DNA of 64,000 nt from contig NZ_CP073760.1 in assembly GCF_018399035.1 (NCBI RefSeq), forward strand, positions 2,918,001-2,982,000, in the 5' to 3' direction. How positions within the stretch are numbered: the first letter of the stretch is position 1; each line of letters opens with the position of its first letter. Under the pieces are notes generated by a model. The model was not told the DNA's origin. It did no database searches and worked only from the letters and a program-made list of their open reading frames with translations. The stretch is from Thiocapsa sp. GTDB taxonomy: Bacteria > Pseudomonadota > Gammaproteobacteria > Chromatiales > Chromatiaceae. Of this stretch, positions 1-9,122 are shown in pieces. Both the position numbers and the translations under genes were made by a program.

Positions 1-1
1 C

Positions 2-169
2 CGGCAGGCTCAGCGCGTAGGTGTGGATCATCCACATCTGGATGAACAGGATGAAGAAGAACGGGACCATCCAGACGGCCGGGTTGATCACGGTCCAGAT
101 CTTCCAGTCTTCTTCAGGATGATCGGGTTTGGCAATGGAGGGATCGGCCATCATATACGGGACTTGCAT
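2..169 (-). CDS. pucA: Light-harvesting LH2-type alpha polypeptide (partial)
   Basis: Antenna polypeptide of the peripheral light-harvesting complex; a single membrane helix that binds bacteriochlorophyll a and carotenoid in the intracytoplasmic membrane. The start ATG is at 167-169, after a purine-rich leader, and the frame runs off the window edge after 56 codons. A polar N-terminus leads into DWKIWTVINPAVWM, typical of LH alpha chains. A hydrophobic helix follows, with the BChl-ligating histidine in MWMIHTYAL. The gene lies 25 bp downstream of the beta gene, the usual pucBA order. The rather long N-terminus before the KIW motif and the INP sequence fit LH2 better than LH1. The C-terminus is missing, so the spectral type cannot be judged. 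Confidence 0.85.
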   Translation of the reverse strand, partial: MQVPYMMADPSIAKPDHPEEDWKIWTVINPAVWMVPFFFILFIQMWMIHTYALSLP

Positions 170-194
170 AAATATTCTCCTTGTCGCTCAGAGT

Positions 195-338
195 TCAGAA
201 CCAGGGCTGGTAAACCCACGTCATCACGTGGACCAGGGTCGCGATCATGACCCAGCTCTGCACACCATGCTTCCAATGCTCGTGGAACTCCTTCGCTTGC
301 TCGTCGGTGAGACCCGACAGGTTCTTCATTTCGGCCAT
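195..338 (-). CDS. pucB: Light-harvesting LH2-type beta polypeptide
   Basis: A 47-residue antenna beta polypeptide that pairs with the alpha chain encoded just downstream. It contains GLTDEQAKEFHEHW, the conserved beta-chain N-terminal segment whose histidine can bind the B800-type pigment. A single membrane helix follows, with the BChl-ligating histidine in TLVHVMTW, and the chain ends in the hallmark YQPWF. The ATG at 336-338 is preceded by a strong Shine-Dalgarno (GGAGG on the minus strand, 347-351). No longer reading frame is needed; it is a complete small gene. It is the first gene of a pucBA transcript whose likely promoter is at 475-502. Confidence 0.9.
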   Translation of the reverse strand: MAEMKNLSGLTDEQAKEFHEHWKHGVQSWVMIATLVHVMTWVYQPWF

Positions 339-474
339 CGAATTAACCTCCGGTTGAGGGATTGGCGCGAGTGCCGACCGGCGATTCCGGACGGGGCACT
401 CCGACGTGTGGAAGGCGCTGTCTGCTCACTGTCGAACCGGGAAACCCGGATGCGAGGTGCGATCCACGAGTGTT

Positions 475-502
475 AGTTTAACCTGACAGCTGCATGTGTC
501 AA
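475..502 (-). promoter_or_regulatory. Probable sigma70-type promoter of pucBA
   Basis: On the minus strand TTGACA (complement of 497-502) is followed after 16 bp by TAAACT (475-480). This predicts a leader of roughly 130 nt before pucB. The -35 hexamer lies inside the PpsR/CrtJ-type box at 497-514. This is a pattern call only. Confidence 0.55.
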
Positions 503-514
503 GGCCGATTTACA
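497..514. promoter_or_regulatory. PpsR/CrtJ-type operator (TGT-N12-ACA)
   Basis: TGT at 497-499 and ACA at 512-514 are separated by exactly 12 bp, matching the established PpsR/CrtJ recognition palindrome. The box covers the -35 element of the predicted pucBA promoter, a position suited to repression. An overlapping TGACA-N8-TGTCA inverted repeat spans 484-501. PpsR homologues are encoded at 18621-20045 and 24985-26385. Confidence 0.65.
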
Positions 515-589
515 TATAATTCTTGTGGTCAGCCGACTCTGTGATTGGGATGTCGGAGAGCGGCGGGAGATAACAACAGTCTTCGGGAT

Positions 590-1975
590 TCAAGCCTTCG
601 AGGCGGTTTGCGCCATGGCGCGGATCAGGCTCCGGTCATATTTGCCGGAATCAAGGAGCGGGAGCTCGGCGACTCGCCTAAATGCGCGAGGGCGCTCGGC
701 GCCCGACAAGGCTTGCTCGCACCAGCGACCGAGAGCCGGCTCGTCCGGCTGGCCGCGGTAGATCGCAACCATGCGGTGGCCCCAAACCGGATCGTCGAGT
801 GCGACAACCACCACCTCGGCAACACCCGGAGCCTGACACAGCACGGCTTCGACCCGGGAAATCGAGACATTGGTGCCGCCGATGACCAGAGCCTCGTCGG
901 CTCGCCCGACAACCCGCAGCTCACCGTCGTCGCCGACGCCGCCGAGGTCCGAGGTCTCGAACCAGCCGTCATCGAGGCCCCGCCCCGGCAGCCGCTGCGG
1001 ATTGGCGTAGCCGATCATTACCATCGGACCGCGGACTCTCAACCGAGCCGGACTGGTCGCGGGTGGGCTGGAGGCGATCTCGACGCCGGGAAGGAGCGGG
1101 CCGATGCCGCCATCAACGCCAACGCGCTCCAGTGCACGGGCCGAGGTCGCGATCTGGGATGCAGTCTCGGTCATTCCATAGGTGAGATAGAGCGGCCATC
1201 CCGCGGCCAGCGCGCGCTCGGCGAGCACCGGGCTTAGTGCTTGACCGCCCACCAAGAGGACGCGAAGGCTCTTGGGCGGGGTCGCGCCGACACCCAAGAG
1301 ACGGTCCAGCATCGGCGGCACCAGGGAGATATGGGTCACGGCATGCCGGCGCAGATCCTCGGCCAGCGTTTGCGCGTCGAAGCGCTCGTGCAGAACAAGA
1401 CTCGCCCCCGCAAGCGCAGTGCGATCCAGAATCGCCAACCCGCCGACATGGCTTAATCGAAGACAACAGAGCCAGACATCGTCGACGCCGAACCCGAGCT
1501 GTCGATTGACGGCGGCGGCCGAGACCTGGAGATTTTTCGCGCTCAGCATGACGACCTTAGGTTGGCCGCTGCTGCCGCTCGTGTTGATCAATCGAGCAAC
1601 CGGCGTTTCTTGCGGGATCATCGCCGCGGAAAGGACACCGGTGCTTACAAGGTCACCGGACTCGGGCTGCCATCGCCACTCGGTCCCCGTTGCGACAGCC
1701 AGTGCATCCCATTCCGCGCGTCCGAGGCCGGCACGAAAGGGAAACACGGCAACACCGAGCCGCGCTGCGGCGCTGCTCATCAAGAGCACATCAAGGACGG
1801 GGGCGTCGGGACAGAGGACGACGTGGCCGGGCTCGAGACCCCGAGCCTGGAGAAACGAGGCCCGTTGCCGTACGCGCGCGTCGAGCATCGAACCGTCCCA
1901 TCGCTCGCCGCCGACGAGAACGGCGCAATAGGCCGAATCTGGTTGGGAGGGGAGCCGGAGATCGAGACTGTCCAT
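590..1975 (-). CDS. AMP-forming acyl-CoA ligase, MenE-like
   Basis: A 461-residue class I adenylate-forming enzyme, closest in length and layout to o-succinylbenzoate-CoA ligase (MenE) of menaquinone synthesis. Visible motifs are the phosphate-binding loop NTSGSSGQPK (residues 131-140), YGMTETASQ, GWFETSDLG, the hinge region GRADEALVIGGTNVS and the C-terminal catalytic lysine in LLDSGKYDR. The ATG at 1973-1975 was chosen because it lies 31 bp after the bchJ stop, and upstream sequence in this frame is only a shadow of bchJ. It ends the bchE-hemN-bchJ operon, so it is probably co-transcribed with bacteriochlorophyll genes. The role in menaquinone supply is inferred; another carboxylate substrate is possible. 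Confidence 0.75.
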   Translation of the reverse strand: MDSLDLRLPSQPDSAYCAVLVGGERWDGSMLDARVRQRASFLQARGLEPGHVVLCPDAPVLDVLLMSSAAARLGVAVFPFRAGLGRAEWDALAVATGTEWRWQPESGDLVSTGVLSAAMIPQETPVARLINTSGSSGQPKVVMLSAKNLQVSAAAVNRQLGFGVDDVWLCCLRLSHVGGLAILDRTALAGASLVLHERFDAQTLAEDLRRHAVTHISLVPPMLDRLLGVGATPPKSLRVLLVGGQALSPVLAERALAAGWPLYLTYGMTETASQIATSARALERVGVDGGIGPLLPGVEIASSPPATSPARLRVRGPMVMIGYANPQRLPGRGLDDGWFETSDLGGVGDDGELRVVGRADEALVIGGTNVSISRVEAVLCQAPGVAEVVVVALDDPVWGHRMVAIYRGQPDEPALGRWCEQALSGAERPRAFRRVAELPLLDSGKYDRSLIRAMAQTASKA

Positions 1976-2006
1976 CGGATCTGGACGAGCACTCACGAAA
2001 GACGCG

Positions 2007-2633
2007 CTACCAGCGGACCTCGAAGACACAGGACTCGGCGCCGTTGGCCTGGCAGGCGATCTCGGTGACGCGCGCATCCGGATGCACGAGCCGGGAGAAC
2101 AACCGCTCGAAGCTCCCTGAATAGAAGTCACAGAGAGGCTCGTTGGCCGAAGCACCCCGGCAGATCGGGCCGTCCGTTACCGACAGCCTGGTCGGGCGAC
2201 CGGGTTTGCCGTCGAAGACGCCGCTGCCGACAAAGGTCCAGGCGTTGCGACGAATGGCCGTGATCAGAACGCGGCTCGCGAGGCGAGCCGGCAGGATCCC
2301 AAGGAGGCGCTGGACCGGCCGCGGGATGCGGTTGGCGAGCAGGTAGTCTCCCGTGCGCAATCCCGCATCGTGCGACACCGGACGTGCGGCTGCGAGACCC
2401 AATTCCTCCCGCAGCGCTGCCTGGAGACGGGTGACCTCGCGCTCGTCGAGCATCTCGCTCGGGGGCGTCGTCAGGTAGCGCTCGAGGCCTGCGGCCTTGA
2501 ACACCTGCGCGACGGCGTCCGCCCCGCGCGCCTGAGCCAGCGCCTCGGCGACGCGGATGACGGCATTGGGCCCGACCCTCGCGGTCGCGCCGAAATCGGC
2601 GGGCGCCTTCAAGGCCCGGCCGTCGCGCGCCAC
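2007..2633 (-). CDS. bchJ: BchJ, V4R-domain bacteriochlorophyll 4-vinyl reductase family protein
   Basis: A 208-residue protein with a helical N-terminal half and a C-terminal V4R (4-vinyl reductase) domain containing DGPICRGASANEPLCDFYSG and ending in CVFEVRW. BchJ was first assigned as the 8-vinyl reductase of BChl synthesis. Later work favours a role in supplying or channelling Mg-protoporphyrin intermediates, so the catalytic label is uncertain. The GTG at 2631-2633 lies inside the end of hemN (overlap of 25 bp) with GGGGA upstream. A TTG at 2610-2612, overlapping the hemN stop, is an alternative start. Position between hemN and the adenylating enzyme shows it belongs to the bchE operon. 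Confidence 0.85.
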   Translation of the reverse strand: MARDGRALKAPADFGATARVGPNAVIRVAEALAQARGADAVAQVFKAAGLERYLTTPPSEMLDEREVTRLQAALREELGLAAARPVSHDAGLRTGDYLLANRIPRPVQRLLGILPARLASRVLITAIRRNAWTFVGSGVFDGKPGRPTRLSVTDGPICRGASANEPLCDFYSGSFERLFSRLVHPDARVTEIACQANGAESCVFEVRW

Positions 2634-3970
2634 TGGATGCTTCCCCAGTCGACGGAAGCATCCTGCTCGACGCAGAGGCCGTGCAGCAGATAACGACCCT
2701 CCTCGGTGACCCTGATCCCGTCGTCCGTCACCTCGAGCAGGCCGCGCCCGCCGTCGCGGCACAGGCTCTCGTACTCCCGCTCCAATCCCTGCGCGGATGC
2801 CGCGGGGAGCTCCAGGTTGCACATGAGGAAGAGGATGGCCTCGCGCCGCCGTCGATCCTGATCGCTCAGGCGACGCCCCCAGGACACCGGAAGCAGTCCG
2901 GAGGCCAGACGAAGTTGCCAGGTCTTGAGGTCCGGCGCGTTCTGAACAAGCGCGCCGCCGACCTCCCCGATCCCGCTTGGACCGAAGGCAAGAACCTGTT
3001 TGGCCGGCATCGGGGTGTAACCGATCGCATTGCGATAGAGTCGACGCTCGTCTTGGGCACTGGTCAGCTCGTCGGCCTCTCGCGCGAAAACATCCAAACC
3101 GACCCAGCGATAGCCCGCTGCCGAGAAGGACTCCACGGCTTGATGGAAGAGTGCCAGCTTTTCGGCCACGGACGGAAGGTGCTCCGCGCTGATGGCGTGC
3201 TGATGGGGTCTGCTCACGGGATCGTGCGCGTAGCTGAAACAAGCGACCCGGTCCGGTCCGAGCTCGACGATCCGGTCGAGTGTCGCTTGAAAACCCTCGG
3301 GGGTCTGGAAGGGCAGGCCGTAGATCAGATCGAGATTGATGCTCTCGAAACCGGTGTCGCGCGCCGTCAGAAAGACATCGCGAACCATATCGAGTGACTG
3401 GACGCGGCCGATCGCACGCTGCACGTCGGCGTTCAGGTCCTGCACACCGAAGCTGATGCGCTTGAACCCAAGCCCGTAGAGGAGGTCGAGCTGCCCGGCA
3501 GAGGTGCGGCGCGGATTGCACTCGATCGAGGTGCAGGCTTGCTCGGCGATCCGGAAATGGCGCTCGACGATCTCGATCAGCCGTGCAAGCTGGGGCTCGT
3601 TGAGATGGTTCGGCGTACCGCCCCCGACGTGAAGCTGATCCGTCACCCGACCGCGCCCGATGATGTCGGTGACCAACGTCATCTCGCGGTCGAGTGCGTC
3701 GAGGTACTGGTCGACCTTCTCCTCGCTGTGCGTGATGGTGGTATTGCACGCACAGTAGAGACAACGCACGTGACAGAAGGGGACGTGCACATACACGGAG
3801 ACATGCTCATCGGGTCTGTCGCGCAGCCCCATGAGCGCTTCTTTGTAGTTCGAATCCGAGAAGGTCGCGTCACCGCCCATCTGCGATGCCGCCAAGGCAC
3901 ATCCCGGCGGCAAATGTCCGAACCGCTCGAGCAGCTCGAGCGGTAGGCTTGGAGGGAGTGGAGGCGCCAT
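2609..3970 (-). CDS. hemN: Oxygen-independent coproporphyrinogen III oxidase
   Basis: A 453-residue radical SAM enzyme that oxidatively decarboxylates coproporphyrinogen III to protoporphyrinogen IX without oxygen. The cluster motif is CHVRCLYCAC (CX3CX2CXC, as in HemN), followed by HVGGGTPNHL and the SAM-binding SIECNPRRTS. The catalytic and HemN C-terminal domains are both present and the length is standard for the family. The ATG at 3968-3970 starts 13 bp after the bchE stop. Pairing with bchE, another oxygen-independent radical SAM enzyme, suits anaerobic phototrophic growth. Confidence 0.95.
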   Translation of the reverse strand: MAPPLPPSLPLELLERFGHLPPGCALAASQMGGDATFSDSNYKEALMGLRDRPDEHVSVYVHVPFCHVRCLYCACNTTITHSEEKVDQYLDALDREMTLVTDIIGRGRVTDQLHVGGGTPNHLNEPQLARLIEIVERHFRIAEQACTSIECNPRRTSAGQLDLLYGLGFKRISFGVQDLNADVQRAIGRVQSLDMVRDVFLTARDTGFESINLDLIYGLPFQTPEGFQATLDRIVELGPDRVACFSYAHDPVSRPHQHAISAEHLPSVAEKLALFHQAVESFSAAGYRWVGLDVFAREADELTSAQDERRLYRNAIGYTPMPAKQVLAFGPSGIGEVGGALVQNAPDLKTWQLRLASGLLPVSWGRRLSDQDRRRREAILFLMCNLELPAASAQGLEREYESLCRDGGRGLLEVTDDGIRVTEEGRYLLHGLCVEQDASVDWGSIQWRATAGP

Positions 3971-3983
3971 GTCTTGAATCCAT

Positions 3984-5639
3984 TTAGTCAGGTTGGACTG
4001 CTGTCATCTTGGGCTTGGAGACGGCAGCCCTGACCGGCAGATCCGATTCCGAGACCTGCAGATCGTCCGGGGCGCCACATGCCACGACCTTGACGGGCGT
4101 TCCTTTGAAATTCATGTCCGCGGACAGCTCGGGACGATCCCGCTTCAACTGCGCGATCTCGTCTGCGGTGAGGACCTTGGACGCATCGAAGCCCAGATCC
4201 ACCTCGGTCGACATGCCCTTCATCTTGAGCCGCTCGAGGTCGTAGAACTTCTTCGACGCGGTCGTCTTGGCGAATGCCTTGAGGCAGCCGAGCATGTAAC
4301 GTCTGCGGAACTTGTCCTTGATCCAAGGATACTCCAAGAAGCTCTTGCGCATATAGAAGCGCGCATAATTCTTCAGAACACCTTTGAGCACTTGCTCGCG
4401 CGTCATCGCCTCCGGCTTCATGATCGGCGTCACGAAATTGTACTTCGAGTAATCGCGAACCTCCACCCGGTCGCCCAACTCCTCGAACAGCTCCGCGAAC
4501 GGCCACGGCGTATACATATTCCAGTTCGCCATATCGGGCTTCCAATCCTGGGCGAGCTTATAAGTCTCCTCGATGGTCTCGGGCGTCTCGTTCTCGAGAC
4601 CCATGATGAACTGGACCTCGGCGACGATTCCGGCCTGCTGCAGGAGCTTGACCGCCAGCTTGTTCTGCTCGACCGTGGTCTGCTTGCGGAAGGTGTCGAG
4701 GTTCAACTGCGAGACCGCCTCGGTGCCGAGCGAAACATGGACCAGACCCGCCTTGCGGTATAAGGGCAGCAGGTCGCGGTCGCGCATGATGTCGGTCACG
4801 CGGGTGTTGATGCCCCAGTGGAGCGGGAGATCGCGCTTGATCAACTCCTCGCAGAGTGCGACGAACTTCTTCTGGAAGATCGTCGGCTCCTCGTCGGCGA
4901 GGATCATGAAGCCGACATTGTAATCGCGCACCAAGGTCTCGACCTCGTCGACGAACTTCTTGGGGTCGCGATGGCGATACTTGCGCCAGAACTTCCACTG
5001 CGAGCAGAATCGACACGTAAAAGGACAGCCGCGCGCAAAGTTCGGCACGGCAACCCGGCAGTTGAGCGGCGTGTAGATGTACTTGTCCCAGTCGAGCAGG
5101 GACCAATCCGGCGTCAGGGTATCCAGATCCTCGATGACCGGACGCGCCGGGGTCGCGACGACCTGGCCGTCGTCGTCGATGTAGGCGATACCCCAGATGC
5201 GCTTGCGGTCTTGTCGATGGGTACCCGCCTCGATGGACTGCAGGAGTGCGACCGCGATCTCCTCGCCCTCGCCGCGCACGATGTAGTCGATCCAGGGCGC
5301 CTCGCTGAACACCTGGGTGTACATAAAGGTCGGATGGATACCGCCCAAGACGGTGATCACATTCGGCAGCACCTCCTTGGCGATCTGGAGCGTGGTTTGC
5401 GCCTTGTAGATCTGCGGGGTGATGGCGGTCGCCAGAACGACGTCGGGCTGGTTGACCCGGATGATCTCGCGCAGCTTGTCGTCCGGAATATCATAGGTCA
5501 TGGCATCGATGAACCGGATGTTCGTCATGCCCGCGTGCTTGAGCGCACCGCCGATATAGGCAACCCAACCGGGTGGCCAGTTTCCCGCGATTTCCGCACC
5601 ACCACAGTGATAGTTCGGCTGGATCATCAATATACGCAT
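3984..5639 (-). CDS. bchE: Anaerobic Mg-protoporphyrin IX monomethyl ester cyclase
   Basis: A 551-residue cobalamin-dependent radical SAM enzyme that forms the isocyclic ring E of bacteriochlorophyll using water-derived oxygen. A B12-binding domain comes first (from [14 protein letters not shown]), then the radical SAM core with CPFTCRFC (CX3CX2C). A long C-terminal region typical of BchE follows. It is the first gene of a minus-strand operon with hemN, bchJ and a MenE-like ligase. No aerobic cyclase gene (acsF) is present in the window, so BchE is the only ring-E cyclase visible here. Confidence 0.96.
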   Translation of the reverse strand: MRILMIQPNYHCGGAEIAGNWPPGWVAYIGGALKHAGMTNIRFIDAMTYDIPDDKLREIIRVNQPDVVLATAITPQIYKAQTTLQIAKEVLPNVITVLGGIHPTFMYTQVFSEAPWIDYIVRGEGEEIAVALLQSIEAGTHRQDRKRIWGIAYIDDDGQVVATPARPVIEDLDTLTPDWSLLDWDKYIYTPLNCRVAVPNFARGCPFTCRFCSQWKFWRKYRHRDPKKFVDEVETLVRDYNVGFMILADEEPTIFQKKFVALCEELIKRDLPLHWGINTRVTDIMRDRDLLPLYRKAGLVHVSLGTEAVSQLNLDTFRKQTTVEQNKLAVKLLQQAGIVAEVQFIMGLENETPETIEETYKLAQDWKPDMANWNMYTPWPFAELFEELGDRVEVRDYSKYNFVTPIMKPEAMTREQVLKGVLKNYARFYMRKSFLEYPWIKDKFRRRYMLGCLKAFAKTTASKKFYDLERLKMKGMSTEVDLGFDASKVLTADEIAQLKRDRPELSADMNFKGTPVKVVACGAPDDLQVSESDLPVRAAVSKPKMTAVQPD

Positions 5640-5995
5640 GAGAATTCCTCAGGAACGGGTCGAACGGCAAACGGCCATTCAAGCCTGACCGCATCAGTCC
5701 GATCTCGGGCGGAGCCGAGCTCGTCGAGCCAGCGACACCGGCAATCACACCGAGACGCGAGGGCACCGGGACGCAGTGCCTCCGCGATGCGTTGGCCTAG
5801 AGCTCGAACAGTTCCGAATCGGGTCGTTTCGTATCGCGCCGTCCGGGCGCGCATTGCTTCATACCTTAGCTGATTCCCGAGCATCTCGATATGATTCGCG
5901 TCAACCGCGCCGGGCGCTACGACACGTCTCTCCGACGGTCGCCGTGGCCGACATGCGAGTAAGCCTAGCCGAGTCTCGGGCTCGGATCAAAGCGC
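5640..5995. other. Intergenic leader upstream of bchE
   Basis: 356 bp between the start of bchE and the end of puhE. It should contain the bchE promoter. I found no TGT-N12-ACA box and no convincing FNR-like palindrome or -35/-10 pair. No supported gene is present. Confidence 0.5.
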
Positions 5996-6922
5996 TCACG
6001 GAATCTCCGTGATCGGAGCCCCGCTTCGACCACCCCCGACGGAACGACCGGGTGAAGGCGAGGTCGCCTGCTGCCCCGACGTCTCACGGGAGGCCGCCAT
6101 TCTTCGGGTCGATCCATCGGAAGGCGACCCGCCCTGACCGCGCTCCCCGCCCGGCTCTGCGTCGGCGTCCCGCGGGGGCAGCGCCCAGGCCCAGAGCCTC
6201 TCGTCCGGCAAGGGAAGCACGAGGAACCAGTGCTCGAGGATCCCCATCGCCAAAAGGGTCGCCACCAGAATCAGGCTCACGACCTCGAACGCGCTCGCAC
6301 CCGGACTCAGCGCACTGGACACCATTAGAACCACGATCAGGGTGGCAAGGGTCACCGAGATCGGAAACAAGAGGTTCATGCTCCGCTTGGGCATGTAGGA
6401 CTTCAGATAGGCCAGATGCTCGGGCAACCAGTCGTTCAAATTGGGAACACCCAAGAAGAGATTGAGCTTTGCGCTCCAGCGCATCAGCCAGAGCACAACG
6501 AAGGTCCAGGTCCCGACCTGATTGGGCTCGCCCCATGAGATCAAGACTAGGAAGGCCACCGCCAAGAGGACCGCGAGCTCATGATAGAGGCTGGTCAGAA
6601 TAGCGAGACCGAATCGCTTCCAGGCCGCACAACCGGGCGGGCACGGCGTCTTGCGCGGCCCGGTCAAAAGACCGGTGAAATAGCTCATCTCCAAGACACC
6701 CCAGACCAGCACGCCGGAGGTAAAGGCGATGTAGGCCGCGCTCAGAGAGGTGGAGGTACTGCTGACGACGAGCGCAAAGACGGCAAACGCCAACACCACG
6801 GAGCCGCCGAGCATCGTCCAACCGAAGGTGCGACCCGGCAGATTGTCCAGATAGAGCACCACACCCGTGCTGAACCACCAGAGCCCCAGCGCGAAAAGAA
6901 CGGGGTAACCATATTCGAGCAT
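5996..6922 (-). CDS. puhE: PuhE, photosynthetic complex assembly protein 2 (DUF3623)
   Basis: A 308-residue polytopic membrane protein of the PuhE family. It is encoded near reaction-centre H genes and is needed for normal assembly or balance of photosynthetic complexes. About seven hydrophobic segments are visible, with conserved patches PCPPGCAAWKRFG, LYHELAVL, PNLNDWLPEHLAYLKSYM and ILEHWFLVLPLPDERLW. The last ~60 residues are a Gly/Ser/Arg-rich tail without predicted fold, which looks like an extension beyond the conserved domain. It is separated from puhC by 262 bp of non-coding sequence. Confidence 0.88.
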   Translation of the reverse strand: MLEYGYPVLFALGLWWFSTGVVLYLDNLPGRTFGWTMLGGSVVLAFAVFALVVSSTSTSLSAAYIAFTSGVLVWGVLEMSYFTGLLTGPRKTPCPPGCAAWKRFGLAILTSLYHELAVLLAVAFLVLISWGEPNQVGTWTFVVLWLMRWSAKLNLFLGVPNLNDWLPEHLAYLKSYMPKRSMNLLFPISVTLATLIVVLMVSSALSPGASAFEVVSLILVATLLAMGILEHWFLVLPLPDERLWAWALPPRDADAEPGGERGQGGSPSDGSTRRMAASRETSGQQATSPSPGRSVGGGRSGAPITEIP

Positions 6923-7184
6923 GAAATGCGCCCTATTCTCTGGCCGATGGCGATCGGAAGACCTCTCCTTCCGAGATCACACCTGCACTGCAGCGAAGGA
7001 CCTCGCCAACGCCGGGTCGAGGATCGACCGACGTGTCGCTCGGTTGGAGCCGATCCCGCGGACGCGGAATATCGAGGTCGGAGAGCCGAATAATAACAGG
7101 CGAGACGTCGCACGAGCATTCTTCGCGTCGTCGCGACGGCGGCCGGGCAGAGGGCAACGCTCGCCCGGATACCCGGCCGCAACC

Positions 7185-7640
7185 TCACTGAGGAGATGGC
7201 TGTGCCGATAGAAATCGACCGACAGCGGCTTCGTTCGTCGGGCCGAATGCCCTGAGGTCGATGAAGAAGTCGGTCGTTTGATCCTCCAACGTAAAGCGCC
7301 CGTTCTCGCGGAGGCTCAGCCGATAGGGCCCATCCTGAGCGACGCCGTGCATCCGACGCTCACGCTCAATCGTCCGAAGCACCCCTCGAATGAACCCGTC
7401 CTCAGTCGGCGGGAGCGTTTCCAACAGCACCCCGGACTCGGCATCGTAGACCGCCAGGTCGCCCTGGCCGACCTCGACGAAACTCAGATCGCGAACCGCA
7501 ACCTCGGGCGAGACGGGAGCCTGGCTTGGATCGAAGCCGGTGAGCCTAGCGACCGCGACCGCCAGGATCGTGAAACCGATCAGCAAGGCAACCGCGATGA
7601 GCATGCCCCGCGGGAACGGACGATCATGCAATTCAGTCAA
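7185..7640 (-). CDS. puhC: PuhC, photosynthetic complex assembly protein
   Basis: A 151-residue protein with one N-terminal membrane anchor (MLIAVALLIGFTILAVAVA) and a periplasmic domain. This is the PuhC layout; PuhC family members help organise the reaction centre-LH1 core. It starts 15 bp after puhB and ends the run bchFNBHLM-puhABC. Recognisable features are LSFVEVGQGDLAVYDAESG near the start of the domain and RENGRFTLEDQTTDFFIDLRAFG near the end. Confidence 0.9.
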   Translation of the reverse strand: MTELHDRPFPRGMLIAVALLIGFTILAVAVARLTGFDPSQAPVSPEVAVRDLSFVEVGQGDLAVYDAESGVLLETLPPTEDGFIRGVLRTIERERRMHGVAQDGPYRLSLRENGRFTLEDQTTDFFIDLRAFGPTNEAAVGRFLSAQPSPQ

Positions 7641-7655
7641 GATTCAACCTCTTCT

Positions 7656-8312
7656 TCAGGATGCCGGAGCAGGATCGGATCCGGCGCGATCGTCCGTGCC
7701 CGCTTCGGCGTGCGCAGCATCCTTTTCGGTTTGGGCCAGATAGCGGTTGAGGGCATCCGAGAGGATCTCGGCAACCCGAGCCACATCCGGAATGGCCCGG
7801 AGCATCGGCTGCGGTTTGGTGAAATGCCAGGGGCGAACATGCGGCCACAAGACCGTGTAGGACGTGCGCGTGGACGCCACCAGGATAATGGGGATGTCTC
7901 CGGTATCGTCGCGATGGCGCTTCATCTGCGCGGAGTGGATCTGGGCAAACGGAAAGTTCACGATCATCGGCAGTGCCACACCGAAACGCATCACCACGCG
8001 ACGCGTTGTAATGGTGTAGACCGTGGACCTCGCCATCGCCCAAGCCAGCAGCAAAAGGCCGCCGATCGAGACGACGCCGAGGGCCAGGATCCAGAGCGCA
8101 CCGACCACGACCTCGGCCGTGGCCCCCCCCGCGGAGAGATCCGCGAAGATTCGCCAGATCATAATGATGGCGAAATAGACGGCGACCTTCCGAACATGAA
8201 AGGCGCGCCGCGCCAGAGCAGTCCAACGCGGCGCGCCCTGCCAGAGCATCTCCTCGTCGGGAGGAAGATGCTCGGGCAAGCCCCGAATGGGCTCGGACTC
8301 ATACTCTCTCAC
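7656..8312 (-). CDS. puhB: PuhB, photosynthetic complex assembly protein (bPH2-like)
   Basis: A 218-residue membrane protein of the PuhB family, implicated in reaction-centre assembly. It opens with [16 protein letters not shown], typical of this family. Two or three hydrophobic segments follow, then a bacterial PH-like region ([16 protein letters not shown]). The acidic C-terminal tail is probably flexible. The ATG at 8312 overlaps the puhA stop (8309), so translation is probably coupled. Confidence 0.9.
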   Translation of the reverse strand: MREYESEPIRGLPEHLPPDEEMLWQGAPRWTALARRAFHVRKVAVYFAIIMIWRIFADLSAGGATAEVVVGALWILALGVVSIGGLLLLAWAMARSTVYTITTRRVVMRFGVALPMIVNFPFAQIHSAQMKRHRDDTGDIPIILVASTRTSYTVLWPHVRPWHFTKPQPMLRAIPDVARVAEILSDALNRYLAQTEKDAAHAEAGTDDRAGSDPAPAS

Positions 8313-9076
8313 AGCAGAGGCTCAGACCGATCCGCAGTTGCGTAGAGTTGACCACCGGCATAGTAGGCGCAGACCTTGTCCTCTTCGTAGAGGGTGACCT
8401 GATCCGGCTTGGCCAGACCCGGCACGTTCGCGAAGTGCTTGCCGGCGATCGACTGGACCTTGACCTTGCGGTTCTTCTTGTCGAAGCGCGTGAAGTTGAT
8501 GGGCAACAGAACCTGCTTCCCGCCCTTGGCGACCTTCATCTCGAGATAGCGAATCTGCGGCTCGGAGCGGTCGACCCAGACATCGGTCACGACACCGCCG
8601 ACCTCGCCGTCGAACCCGACGACCGTCATGCCGCGCGGATCCGGATCCTTCTCCGCGATCGAGAAATCCTTCGCGACCCGCAGCGGGACGATCTTGGGCG
8701 CGCCATCGACGGTCAAATCCGGGTGCTTCTCGCGATCGGGCGAGGCTGAAGGACCGAACCCGGACAGCATCGGGTCGCCGTTGGGAATGAGCGGCGAGCC
8801 TGGATAGGGTTGGGCCGGCGTCGCGTTCACCTTGGCGACGGGCTCGACGCGCGGCACGGAGACGGTTCCGCCGTTGTGCGGAAGGATGAAGGTCTTCGGC
8901 TCGGGCATGGACGGGAAGCCTTCGATCTTGATCTTGCCGCCACGCGTGGACTCGAGCGGATAGCCTTCCCGCTTGTTCTCGCGGTGCAGGTGGAAGATCA
9001 GCCCGGCAAAGAAGAACCAGAACACATAGAGCACAAGCTGAGCGACGTCGATATAACTGGTAATGGCTGCTGACAT
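8309..9076 (-). CDS. puhA: Photosynthetic reaction centre H subunit
   Basis: A 255-residue H subunit that caps the cytoplasmic face of the type II reaction centre and guides protons to QB. It has one N-terminal membrane helix ([20 protein letters not shown]) followed by the PRC-barrel cytoplasmic domain. Conserved elements include [15 protein letters not shown] and [17 protein letters not shown]. The acidic stretch [18 protein letters not shown] and [16 protein letters not shown] are also conserved. It precedes puhB with a 4-bp overlap. A 281-bp non-coding gap separates it from bchM, where an lhaA gene often sits in other purple bacteria. Confidence 0.96.
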   Translation of the reverse strand: MSAAITSYIDVAQLVLYVFWFFFAGLIFHLHRENKREGYPLESTRGGKIKIEGFPSMPEPKTFILPHNGGTVSVPRVEPVAKVNATPAQPYPGSPLIPNGDPMLSGFGPSASPDREKHPDLTVDGAPKIVPLRVAKDFSIAEKDPDPRGMTVVGFDGEVGGVVTDVWVDRSEPQIRYLEMKVAKGGKQVLLPINFTRFDKKNRKVKVQSIAGKHFANVPGLAKPDQVTLYEEDKVCAYYAGGQLYATADRSEPLL

Positions 9077-9101
9077 GATGTGACCTCCGTAGGACGAAAG
9101 A

Positions 9102-9122
9102 CTAGCCGAGGACGCCGGCTAG
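9102..9122 (-). promoter_or_regulatory. Stem-loop in the puhA leader
   Basis: CTAGCCG (9102-9108) and CGGCTAG (9116-9122) form a perfect 7-bp stem with a 7-nt loop, 25 nt before the puhA start. No T-run follows on the minus strand, so an mRNA-stabilising or attenuating hairpin is likelier than a terminator. Confidence 0.4.

Noticed and set aside
6742-7188. 148-residue frame in the puhC-puhE gap, considered as an acsF remnant
   Set aside because: It shows none of the di-iron motifs of AcsF and overlaps puhE in another frame; nothing in the gap can be tied to acsF by eye.
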